This document shows positions 1 to 10,086 of a DNA stretch of 47,355 bases, piece by piece. Positions within the stretch are counted from its first letter, which is position 1. The number at the start of each line of letters is the position of its first letter. The notes under the pieces were generated by a model. It did not search any database, was not told the DNA's origin, and saw only the letters and a program-made list of their open reading frames with translations. The DNA is from Conidiobolus incongruus B7586 (lineage: Eukaryota > Entomophthoromycota > Entomophthoromycetes > Entomophthorales > Conidiobolaceae): NCBI GenBank assembly GCA_000697335.1, contig JNEM01015955.1, positions 1 through 47,355 on the forward strand, read 5' to 3'. A program made the position numbers and the translations under genes.

Positions 1-564
1 TTATAAGGTATTTATTTTATATTTTTATTAATTAATTTAAGTTTAAACTTAAGTAAATATAATATACTTATATAATTAATATTAAATTACTTTAATAATT
101 CTTTAACTAAAATAAAAAAGTATTTCTTAAAATATTTTTTTATTTTATTAATAAATAAAAAAATAACTATAAAAATTAATCTTTTAAATTTTAATAAATT
201 TTAAATAATGTCCTTTTTAGCTTTAAAATCATAAATCTAGTGATATATAGGATTTTTAAATAAAACACCATTTTTATAAGTTGTTTATAAGATTTGAATG
301 ATTTTAAAAAATTTATAGTTAAGTTTTAAAAATATTAAAATAAAAGCTATTTGATAATTATTATTTAATTTAAGCATAATTAAATTTAAGTGTAAATTTT
401 AAAATCAAAATATTTTGATAAAAAAATAATTAAATTGAATATATATATATATATAGTTTGAAAATATTTATTTTCCTATATATTTTATATATAAATAATC
501 TTTCAAAAATGTATAATATTTTTGAAAGATCAGAAATTAAAAAAATTGCCATTTTTTAATTTTT
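1..564 (+). mobile_element. 3' part of an AT-rich TIR-bearing repeat element (non-autonomous DNA-transposon-like), cut by the window edge
   Basis: The first 120 bases match 28820-28940 almost base for base, including the core ttaagtttaaacttaa, and the similarity continues to an end resembling aaattgccattttttaattt. That end corresponds to the right terminus of the full copy at 28077-29370. No open reading frame of note is present. The left half is missing because the window begins inside the element. The copies differ by many substitutions and small indels, so this is an old insertion. The class is inferred from the terminal inverted repeats seen in the full copy. Confidence 0.7.
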
Positions 565-604
565 ATACTAATAAATAAATTTCTATATTTATCAATTATT
601 TATA

Positions 605-770
605 AATATTAAATTTAAACATTTTAAAAAGCTTATTTTTAAACTTATAAATACCAAATTAAAATACTTTTGATAAATATTATTTAATTAAAGTATAATT
701 TAATAAAACTATAAATTTTTAAAATTTAAATAGTTTTTGATATGAATAATTTATTTGTAAAATCATAAAT
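605..770 (+). repeat. Probable further degenerate fragment of the same repeat element
   Basis: A stretch around 655-740 (ttgataaatattatttaatt followed by aagtataatt) resembles 345-400 in the preceding copy and 29165-29215 in the full copy. It looks like a second, partial and more diverged piece of the right half. The match is short and AT-rich, so chance similarity is possible. Confidence 0.35.
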
Positions 771-2237
771 TAAAATTCCTATTTTGTCAATTTTGAAGTA
801 ATATTTAAAATCACAAATTATATTAACCAAGACTTTTAACTATGTTATATATTGTGTAACAATAAATCAAAATATCAATATTAGAAAACTATTTTTTTAC
901 TCTTTAACAATCAATTGAACTAGACTTCGAGGATTAGTATTAGGACTTATTTTGTTGGGGCTTTTAAAATTTATAAACTTTGATAAGGGTATCTAATTGA
1001 CCAACTTTGAACAAGTTTAATTATAAACAATAATATATGTATATAAATATACTTCATTATGGTTTCATTATATCATTACTATGCTCAACTGAATCATTGA
1101 TATTAAATAATTACACTAGCACCTTAATATTTATCTATCTATATACAAAATAGAAAAAAATATTATATTACTTAACAACGATAAATCTAGAATTTAAAAA
1201 ACTGAATTGATTATTAATCTTTTATATTCTCAATATACTTTGAAATTTGACAAATTACTAATAATGAAATATAATGATTTATTAACCTTGTAATAAAAAA
1301 ATAATCATAAACTAATTATACTCTGTTTCATTACATATATATTTCATGATAACAAATTCATCATAATAAAACTAACTTTAATTATTCACAGCTGATTATA
1401 TAATAATATTTTGCATCATGATTTAGTGTTAAACCTAGCTTAATTTTACTACTTCAGCTTAAAATGCCAAAATGATCCAAAATTCTAATAGTTAAAGTAT
1501 ATCTTATGTATAAATGAAATACATAAACTAATTAAAAAATTTAATATAATATTGTACCATTCGGGTCTGACATTTATATCAACAATATGATGCATCAAAT
1601 TTAAATTCAATATTATCTTGAAAGCAATAACTCATATTGTAGAGATTGATATATTATTGATAGTGATTAATTATTAATTATTAATTATTAACTTGCACAT
1701 ATATATGAAATTGAAAGTTTTAATAAAATAGATAATTCTTTTTTAAATTAACGATATATACAGATCTAAATATTAAACTATAGCATTGATATATTAATAA
1801 TTTATTGAAGGTTCAACTATATGCTTCGCTGTTATAAATTAGTGATATCCACAATGTATTACAAATAATCTGATAACACTGGAGTTTTATTATTAAATAC
1901 ACAGTATATAACTGAATGTTTGATAGTCTTATATACAACTTTTTAAATAACTACATCAGCTGACATATTCAATAAATCTAAGAAAATGGAATTACCACAA
2001 AAAATTGACTAACAATAATTAAAATTTAATTTAATAAAATATTCCACCAATAGGATTAGTTGGTTAAACTTGTAAAAGACCATTTTCGATTGAACCTTAT
2101 GTAACTCACACATCATCCAGACCAGTCGAATCGCTATAATTCACTCCCTTTTAAGTTTAATCTCTATAACATCCTATTTTATTAGTTAAACATATTGCAT
2201 TAATATAAGATATTATAATTAATCCTATATTTCAATT
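771..2237. other. Intergenic region, no gene seen
   Basis: About 1.5 kb of AT-rich DNA without a credible coding frame. A short TTAATTA-type tandem lies near 1665-1692. The last 200 bases before the next ATG are richer in C and G and are the likely promoter and 5' leader of the pseudokinase gene. Confidence 0.5.
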
Positions 2238-4604
2238 ATGTCAGAGTCAACCGCTACTCTCCTCCATAAGTCTATTCATACGGGTGACTCTATTATTGTC
2301 CTGGTGACCAGATTCAAACACAGCAAACCCATTTGCGATAAGCTATGTAAAAAAGTAGCTACCTCCCAAAAATTTTTAAAAGAACTCAAAGATAAATATG
2401 ACGCTAACTCCGAATACTTTGAAATGCCCAGTTATAACGCTGCTTTTCGAAATTACGTCAGTGTTATGGATTCATGCTGGCAATTCTTGAGAAATTACGA
2501 GAGTAAATCCTTATTTTCTAGATTAGTCAATGGCGACAAATATAAGAAGACTTTTTACAGATTATTTATTGATATTGATCAAGCTATCTCCGTTTTAAAT
2601 TTAGGTTTATCTGTTAAGGGTAGCTCCAACGGTCAGCCAGCTACATATTCTGAAAATGAAATAGAGGAATCTCGTGGTCAGTTATCCAATATTGCCCAAC
2701 GCCTCGGCTCCCTCAACGATGATATTGACGCTACAGGCCAACAAAAAGAAGAGCTTATGCAAGAAATTCGCGATGTTCAAGAAGATAAGCATACTTCTGA
2801 AGATATTCTCTCATCAGTGGAAATTTCTAGAAGACAGTTGAAACTTATTCCAGGCTTACCACCTCGTCAAGGTAGACGCTACCATGTATTCAAGAGAATT
2901 TACCTTGGTCAAGAAGTTGCTGAGAAGATTTTCGGTGAAAGAATTGGTGACGGCAAGGTTTTAGAAAGCGTTCGTAAACAAGTTGCTATTCTTAAAAAGT
3001 TATCCGTTTGTCCCCATATTATTCAATTTTATGGTGTGTGCATTCGTGGTACTCAATTGGGTATGGTTACTGAATATGCTGAAAATGGCAACCTTAAAGA
3101 TTTATTAGAATCCAAGCAGCCTCTGGATAGAAACCAATTGTTAGGATTTAGTATTGATCTCGCTCAAGGTGTAGCTTTCTTACATGAGATGCAAATCCTA
3201 CATAAGAATATTAAGAGCAGCAGTGTTTTAATTACTGCCGACTGGAGAGCCAAACTTTCTGGATTCGATTTCAGTCGCGAAGAAAGCAGTGGGACTGCAT
3301 TAGTGGAGGACGATGGATCCGATCGTTACCGCTGGATTCCCCCTGAAAAGATGAAAGATTATTTCAGCTTCACTACCAAAGCTGATGTTTATGGTATTGG
3401 TATGGTTCTCTGGTCTATTTGGTCGCGTAGATATCCTTATGAAATTCTTAGCCAGCAGACTATTGAAGATTTTGTTGTTCGTGGTGGTCGTGAAAAAATT
3501 GAACAAGTCCCTGTTGAAGTATCACCCATTATTTTAGCTTGCTGGCAACAAGATCCCTCATTACGTCCTGAAGCTGCTGAGCTCTTAGATGAGTTGGAAC
3601 AATTATCTTCTCCTTCTGTAACACCTACTCAGTTATCTGTAGAAGTTCCTTTCATTCTTGATCAACCCACTTCTACTACTATTTCTGTTGATGCTTCTAT
3701 TAGTTCTGCTAATTCCAGTGTCCTCTCAGCATCTACAATAACTAATGGAAATAAGAGCAATCCAGAAAGGGCATTAAATATTGATCTTTCTCAACATATT
3801 GCTGAACTCAGCTTAAACGATTCTGGAATGTTCTCTCCTGATACCCCTACATCTCAGAATAACATTAAGCCTGCCCCAGTTCCTTCTGCTCCTCCTATTA
3901 GTAACCCCCTTCCAAAACCCTCTGCTCCTCCTCAAGATGCTCCAAAAGCTAAATCCAATGAACAGATTGAATACAGTGTGGAAAGTATGATGGAAACAAA
4001 TGTTATCCTCCATGATACAGATGATTTTGATGAAGATCTTCTAGCATTGCCTACAAATTCTTATGACACCAAAATCTTTGGTGCAGATATGGAAGATTTG
4101 GATGATGACCTATTTGGCGAAGAGCCTGAGAAAGAAGTGACTTTGGAAGAGGCTGTCGACCTCCATTCTAAAGGCAATCGTGCAGAAGCTATGGAACTCT
4201 TCCATATACTATCTAAAAAAGGAGAGCCTAAAGCTGATTACTACTTAGGCTATTACTATTTCTGGGGACAAGATGGTGTTGTTGAAAAGGACTGGGATCA
4301 AGCTGTACATTATCTTTCCAAAGCTGCTCAACATCAAGATTCAGATGCTTTGGATCATTTAGGTATGTACTATGCATCTGAAGAGAATCCGAATAAAAAT
4401 TTGGTCAAGGCATTTGAATATTATAAGAAATCAGCTGAGCTAGGGAATATTAAGGCTCTATATCACGTCGGTGTATGCTACGCTAAAGGGCGAGGTGTAA
4501 AGATGAATCGTGAGTTAGCCATGAGAAATATCACTGAAGCTGCAAATAGAGGTCATGCTTTGGCTATTGAGCAACTTAACAAGGCTAGAAGACATGGCCG
4601 TTAA
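2238..4604 (+). CDS. MLKL-like pseudokinase with N-terminal helical bundle and C-terminal Sel1 repeats
   Basis: Single-exon gene, 788 aa. Residues about 1-130 are a helical region resembling the four-helix MLKL/HeLo-type N-terminal domain; 140-205 is a probable coiled-coil brace. A protein-kinase-like fold spans about 215-455. Key catalytic motifs are degenerate: HRD is HKN (322-324), the following Asn of the catalytic loop is Ser (IKSSSVLI), and DFG is GFD (342-344, KLSGFDFS). A candidate VAIK-type lysine is Lys230 (VAEK). The same exchanges are known from vertebrate MLKL, the necroptosis effector, where the DFG site reads GFE. Residues 456-640 are a Ser/Pro-rich and acidic linker. Three Sel1-type TPR repeats fill about 665-785. 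Kinase-Sel1 fusions are common in Mucoromycota and Glomeromycotina. A membrane-acting or scaffold role in regulated cell death is inferred from architecture only; a plain Sel1 scaffold pseudokinase is the alternative. Confidence 0.85.
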   Translation: MSESTATLLHKSIHTGDSIIVLVTRFKHSKPICDKLCKKVATSQKFLKELKDKYDANSEYFEMPSYNAAFRNYVSVMDSCWQFLRNYESKSLFSRLVNGDKYKKTFYRLFIDIDQAISVLNLGLSVKGSSNGQPATYSENEIEESRGQLSNIAQRLGSLNDDIDATGQQKEELMQEIRDVQEDKHTSEDILSSVEISRRQLKLIPGLPPRQGRRYHVFKRIYLGQEVAEKIFGERIGDGKVLESVRKQVAILKKLSVCPHIIQFYGVCIRGTQLGMVTEYAENGNLKDLLESKQPLDRNQLLGFSIDLAQGVAFLHEMQILHKNIKSSSVLITADWRAKLSGFDFSREESSGTALVEDDGSDRYRWIPPEKMKDYFSFTTKADVYGIGMVLWSIWSRRYPYEILSQQTIEDFVVRGGREKIEQVPVEVSPIILACWQQDPSLRPEAAELLDELEQLSSPSVTPTQLSVEVPFILDQPTSTTISVDASISSANSSVLSASTITNGNKSNPERALNIDLSQHIAELSLNDSGMFSPDTPTSQNNIKPAPVPSAPPISNPLPKPSAPPQDAPKAKSNEQIEYSVESMMETNVILHDTDDFDEDLLALPTNSYDTKIFGADMEDLDDDLFGEEPEKEVTLEEAVDLHSKGNRAEAMELFHILSKKGEPKADYYLGYYYFWGQDGVVEKDWDQAVHYLSKAAQHQDSDALDHLGMYYASEENPNKNLVKAFEYYKKSAELGNIKALYHVGVCYAKGRGVKMNRELAMRNITEAANRGHALAIEQLNKARRHGR

Positions 4605-5714
4605 TCAACTATCACATTTAGCATTTATTATTTCCACATGTGATTTATCATACATATTTAAACATTATTTTTATATATTATATTACATATTTGTATCTTA
4701 TTTATATCCTCATACCATATATGTAATATTTTTACAATAAACTGAATAATTCAACTCTTTATTTTATCGTGTATATAAAAAATTTATTTTTTTAATAGTT
4801 AATATTTGGAATTTTTCAATACGTTTTGTAAATATTTTAACTAAACAGATATTTTAAATAAATTAAATTCATCAATTTTCAAATAAATAAATTGATTACA
4901 ATTTGTTAAAAATCAATTAACATACTATTGACAATTATATATTTTTGAAAAATATTTTATGTTTAGTTTACCCTGACTACAATTTAAATAAGATGATAAT
5001 TAATTCAAATATTTTATTAATTATAAAAATTTGGAAAAAACCAAAATGAGAACTTTATTGTAGAATGTAAAATATGATATAAAAGATAATACAGTTAGTG
5101 ATAAAAATTACTAAGGCTCAAATGTAATTCTAATACTAAGACTAATAGGCATTTAAAAAAGTTAAAGAAAAATGGTACGATATATATTGATTTTTCAAGT
5201 CTTAGAAGTAATTTAATTTGGATAATATTTTTTATATGGGTGATTCTAAATAAGATATCATCTTTCTTTGAACGCGACTAAATTGTGATAGCGTTAGTTT
5301 TTCTTCGATTTTTTAGTTTTAACAAATATAATGATACAAGTTAAAATACTGATATATAATTAAAATATTTCTTTTCCTATATAATATGTTTTTATCAAGT
5401 GTTAATTATAATTGATTTTTTAACTCCGAATTATACTATATTTGAATCAATTAAATTTAAAAATTTATTACTCAATAAGAATATCTTATTTAAAATCAAT
5501 TATATTATTAATAATCATGAAATTATTTCACTCATTTGATTTAAATATACTTGATAAAAATTAGCTGATAGACGTAACTATATATGGCTAGTGATAGTGA
5601 AGCTGAACAAGTTGAGTGACGTAAATAATGAGAAGCTAAACTTTATGACCTATGAATTAGTTTCATGCAAGATAAAAGCTAGATATTCTATCAATTAAAA
5701 CCACTTACACAGCT
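4605..5714. other. Intergenic region, no gene seen
   Basis: About 1.1 kb of AT-rich DNA. The only local structure noticed is a short hairpin, AACGC at 5271-5275 with GCGTT at 5291-5295, followed by pyrimidine runs. It contains no credible exon on either strand. Confidence 0.5.
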
Positions 5715-6413
5715 TTAGTCAAATATGATATTCGAGTAATAAAACTTTAACATCTAGTGTAGAAAATTAGTTAATTGAAATAAAAAATCTGTATATCCAC
5801 TTACATGCTGAGGCAACTTTTCGTGAGCTTTTGATAATTCGATAGCTGAAAAACATCCATTTTTCCTAAGAGAGTATTAAGCATATATTAATATAAAAAC
5901 TATAACAAAATAATTTACCATGCGACGATAGCAAAATTCTTTTTATCAAGTTTCTTAATACCTATAATTTGTTCTACATGTTCTTCCCAATTTTTCAATT
6001 CTTTCTCAGTTTGAGGATCTGGGTAATTTGTTAACACGGGAATTTTTCTCTGTTTATGATTTTGAATATTTGGTGCCGTAATAGTGCTGGACCTGGTAAC
6101 CCTTTGGTGAATATGCTTTGCCTTTTTATTTAAACTGGTATTCACTTTGTTTTTTGCCAAATATTTTTTTAATAATTCAGGGCAATTTCTACAAAATAAT
6201 TTAGAAATTATGTTAACTGATAAAAAAAATAAATACAAGTTATCTTCATATTCCCAAGAATTAAACGAATCATCGTATCCTTCCCACTTGATATAATATT
6301 TCATTCCATTCTGATTAAATTGATCAATACTTATACAATTTAAAACTTCAAAATTATCATACATTATCTTTTGTATGAGCTAAAATTTCTTCAACAATAT
6401 ATTCTTCTGTCAT
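5715..6413 (-). CDS. HP1/Swi6-like heterochromatin protein (chromodomain plus chromoshadow domain), five exons
   Basis: Spliced model, 163 aa: exons 6413-6363, 6310-6237, 6188-5919, 5865-5805 and 5753-5715, joined by GT-AG introns of 52, 48, 53 and 51 bp; phases agree throughout. The first exon gives MTEEYIVEEILAHTKDN, a typical chromodomain start. The second gives YYIKWEGYDDSFNSWEYEDNL, with the Tyr and Trp positions of the methyl-lysine cage, and the third continues NCPELLKKYL. A basic hinge (about 55-115) follows, then a chromoshadow domain ending VAWKNGCFSAIELSKAH and LPQHMLKFYYSNIIFD. HP1 proteins bind H3K9-methylated chromatin through the chromodomain and dimerise through the shadow domain. 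The protein is short for the family. A simple reading frame across this locus shows only exon 3 and part of exon 2. It is divergent from the palmitoyltransferase gene, with 277 bp between start codons. Confidence 0.9.
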
Positions 6414-6690
6414 GACAATATTTGATTATTTTTGATAAATTACAAATTTTTTTGAATACTATTTATATTAATAAGAAATTAAAACAAAATGGTTAAAATG
6501 CATGTCATCAAATATTGTCTCTGTATAAACTGAATTAATTATGATTGGTTAGTTTTTTAATTGATTAGTGTAATCAAAATGAATAAATGATGAAATACAT
6601 TCAGTAATTTAACCCTTTGACTTTTAATTAATATAGTACTTTTATCTAATAGAGTATACTCGATTTATCTATGTTTACGAACTATTAATT
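6414..6690. promoter_or_regulatory. Shared divergent promoter region between HP1-like gene and PFA4
   Basis: 277 bp separate the two divergent start codons, so both promoters must lie here unless upstream exons exist. A perfect inverted repeat, TTGATTA-gtg-TAATCAA (6561-6577), lies near the middle and could be a dimeric factor site. No TATA box can be assigned with confidence in such AT-rich DNA. Confidence 0.4.
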
Positions 6691-8272
6691 ATGTCAAAAA
6701 AAGATACTAATTCCATTTGGATATATTTGAGTTGGTTGGTAGTTGTATTCGTTTATTTTTTAATATTCTTTATAGCTATTACTACACAAATAATTTATCA
6801 AGAGATACTACCATATAATAAAGAAAATTTACCAACTTGGTTATTTTATAATTTCCTAGTTTTGAATATTTTATTGCAATATAGTTTAGCGGTTTTTACA
6901 AAACCTGGTAGTGTTCCTAAAGGATATGTAATTTGACTATTCAATTTAGTTTATTTTCCAATATTAATTTTTCAACTTAGAAACCAGACGAAAACAGCAA
7001 AGTTGTTGAAGTTAAAAAAACTAGTATTAAACCTCGATATTGTCGCACTTGCCAATGTTTTAAACCTCCAAGAACTCACCATTGTAGTGTTTGTAATGAA
7101 TGTGTTTTAAAAATGGACCATCACTGTAAATTATTTAAAATTATTTCTAAATTAATTATTCACGATTATTTTTTTAGGTCCGTGGCTTAACAACTGTGTA
7201 GGACATAGAAACCATCCTTATTTTGTTAGATTTTTGTTTTTTGTAAATGTGACATGTATTTGGAGTTTAGTAATGACTTGCTCTCAAGTTCAACGCTTTT
7301 TTAACAATAATTATTACTTTTGGGTAAACAATTTTTTAATTAGTTTTCATTGATGATATTAAATTATTTTTAGAGAATGGAAACTATTACTAAATTAGAA
7401 ATTGCTATAATTATATTAAACTTAATTGCAAATGTACCTACAGTACTTTTAGTTGGTCTACTTTCGATATTCCAGTTTTATGGTTTATTTGAAAACACTA
7501 CGACTATTGAAGGATTGGAAAAAGATAAAGTAGTTGAATTGGTTCGAAAAGGAAAAATCGATGAAGTAAAACTTATTTCACAAATTATTTTTCAATATTC
7601 ACATATTATCTTATTATAGTTAAGATATCCATATGATATTGGTGTGTTAAAAAATATTCAAACCGTACTTGGCAAAAATCCCCTATTGTGGTTATTACCT
7701 ATTGGCTCTATTGGGGATGGATTAACATTTCCTGTCCAAATATATCCTGATGAAGATGTGATATACTGGCCACCACCAGAATATATTGAATACAACAATC
7801 CTAATGCAAGCTTGGAATCCAATAGATCTGATCAAAGATACAATACAAGTAAATTCATGTTTTTATATAATAATTTTAGGATTATCTATATAACTATTTT
7901 AAATTAGATTCATACAGGAATCAGCAAAGAGAAATTTATAACAACCGAATGAGATACAAAGATGGAGAAGAATATGTCGTCCCTTCATCAGCTCCTTGGC
8001 ATCGTCAGCACGAAATCAATTGGGATTCTGAATATTCTGATCCATCTGAAAACGAACTAAATGACAATAAATTCACTGACGGTGAATCCGATGAATCTGA
8101 CACTCCTGTTTATCAGAAAAATCGACCCACTTTCCGTCCAACATCCTTTAATCGATTTAATAATTTGAATAACAATTACACTTCTGTCGGTAATTCTGAT
8201 CCAGATGAAATTTCAGATGATGATGATAATATACCAATCTCAATGGTTAGAACATCCTATAAAAAAGATTAA
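6691..8272 (+). CDS. PFA4: DHHC palmitoyltransferase, Pfa4 type, six exons
   Basis: Spliced model, 437 aa: exons 6691-6927, 6981-7125, 7178-7323, 7374-7565, 7620-7848 and 7908-8272; introns 50-59 bp, frames consistent. Two membrane segments (about 10-35 and 48-68) precede the cysteine-rich domain: [45 protein letters not shown]. Two further membrane segments follow, then a TTxE motif (TTIE). The tail has the Pfa4-like features [16 protein letters not shown] and a Trp-Pro-Pro. Pfa4 enzymes sit in the ER membrane and attach palmitate to cysteines of proteins such as chitin synthase in yeast. The catalytic DHHC cysteine codon is interrupted by intron 2 (CAC T|GT). The acidic, Asn-rich C-terminus is poorly conserved. 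Assignment to the DHHC family is certain; the Pfa4 subtype is likely. Confidence 0.93.
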
Positions 8273-9647
8273 TTAAACATTCACTTTTTTAAAACGAAAT
8301 TTAGCCTTATTTTCTTCAATTTTCATTAGATACATTAAACTTTCTCATAAGCTGACCTTTCATTTATTCATTAATACTGTGACTCTGATTTATTATAGAA
8401 TTGTATTGACTTCGCCGTTTAGCTTATTATATACATATATATTCATATAATTGTTGTATTTTATAATAAACTTGTAAATAAAGATTGTTGTTAGAAAAGT
8501 ACTTGTAATAGGATTTAGTAAATTATTTATTGATCCTGCTCTTTAACATATTGGGACTGTATGTCTTAAAACCTACTATTGAGACATTATAACAGAATAT
8601 TCAGAAAACTTTTTTTATTCCTTTTCTACCACTTCTTGGTTTAAATAATTCATTCAGTGAGTGATGTAGGTTTTGGATAAATTCTAATAAGGGAGCTAAA
8701 GAGTATCATTTGATTATGGACTAACAATTCCACTATGAACAAGAGGTAATGTGAACTCAACTATCAAATCTAGACAGACAGATATTTTTGAAATACCACA
8801 AATAGTTGGATTTATTAGATTAAATTAATTTTACTTTGAAATAATAAATTAACATCAATTAGAGACTGGAAAAAACTCTCCATACCAATGATCTAGTATC
8901 CCTATCCTATACTTGAATTGATTTAATGTATATTTTGGTACTGAAAATACCATTTTTATGAAAACACTCATAAAATTAATAGCTTGACAATCAATAAATA
9001 TTGGGTAATTATTATCTAATGTAGAAAAATAAATTCATTTGATCTTAGATATAATATAAAATTTAAACCATAATTATTAATCAATTTTCAAAATATATCT
9101 GACTTAATTTCTTCAGCTTTTATTTGTTAATGATTGAATAAATATATTAGTTTAATTCAGTGCAATGAAATGTTATAATATATCTAACATCCTACCATAT
9201 CATAGCATAATATCTAAATAAATCGTAAAAGGATTGAAAATTTATTAATATTTTTTGATAACTAGTTTCATTTATATGACATTTTTGATTAAAAAACTAT
9301 AGATACAAGAATTAAAAGTGTACTGAATTCATTAAAAAGTGTTTTCATAAGTATAATGATACATATTAAATAATATTATTTGGTATTATTTTTTAAAATA
9401 TGGTAAATAATTAAAAATATGAAAAAAAAAATAATGAAACTTAATGGTTTAAGGGAAATATATTGAACAAAAAATAGAATAGTATTCATGAAAAAATAGG
9501 TAAAAAGGAATGGATAGTAAAAAATGGTGAGGAATAGATATGGGATAGAAAATAAAAAGTTAATATTTGAGGAATTGCGATAAAAAATACTAGATATTTT
9601 AATTTTTATATACTAAAAAAGAAATGTTTGAACATTTCTTTTGTCAA
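8273..9647. other. Intergenic region, no gene seen
   Basis: About 1.4 kb. The first 200 bases are the likely 3' UTR and terminator of the palmitoyltransferase. The remainder holds only short interrupted frames. Confidence 0.5.
9621..9638. repeat. Perfect palindrome directly upstream of tRNA-Cys
   Basis: GAAATGTT-tg-AACATTTC: 8-bp arms with a 2-nt centre, ending 9 bp before the tRNA. It may be a chance feature or influence pol III initiation. Confidence 0.6.
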
Positions 9648-9719
9648 GGGCGTATAGCTCAGTGGTAGAGCAATCGACTGCAGATCGATAGGTCGTTGGT
9701 TCAAATCCGACTGCGCCCT
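9648..9719 (+). tRNA. tRNA-Cys (anticodon GCA), no intron
   Basis: The acceptor stem GGGCGTA pairs with TGCGCCC (one G-U), and the D arm, anticodon loop CTGCAGA and T arm with GTTCAAAT-type loop are all readable. The anticodon GCA decodes UGC and UGU. A T-run starts at the 3' end and serves as pol III terminator. It is the only gene between the palmitoyltransferase and IMP4. Confidence 0.95.
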
Positions 9720-10086
9720 TTTTACACATTATAATGTATAAATTACAATATAATTGAAATTAGATTAACCTTTGAATTTTCTTCATTTATTTTATTAATC
9801 GTAGCATCTTCGAAATCCATAAATTATTATTAGATTGATATATTGATAAAACATTACTAAAATTTTATTTATAATATAATGTAATAAAACATATTAAACT
9901 TTATAATTCTGAAAGAGACTTGTGGTTAATAAAATTAAAATATAATTGATAAAAAAGTGTAATTATTTATAATTTTTATCTATTACTACAATCATTAAAC
10001 TTGATGCATCAGTTGGCATTAATCTATAGTATGAATTCTATGACCATGCTTCATTGGGCCATAATATATAATAAATGAAATATAAA

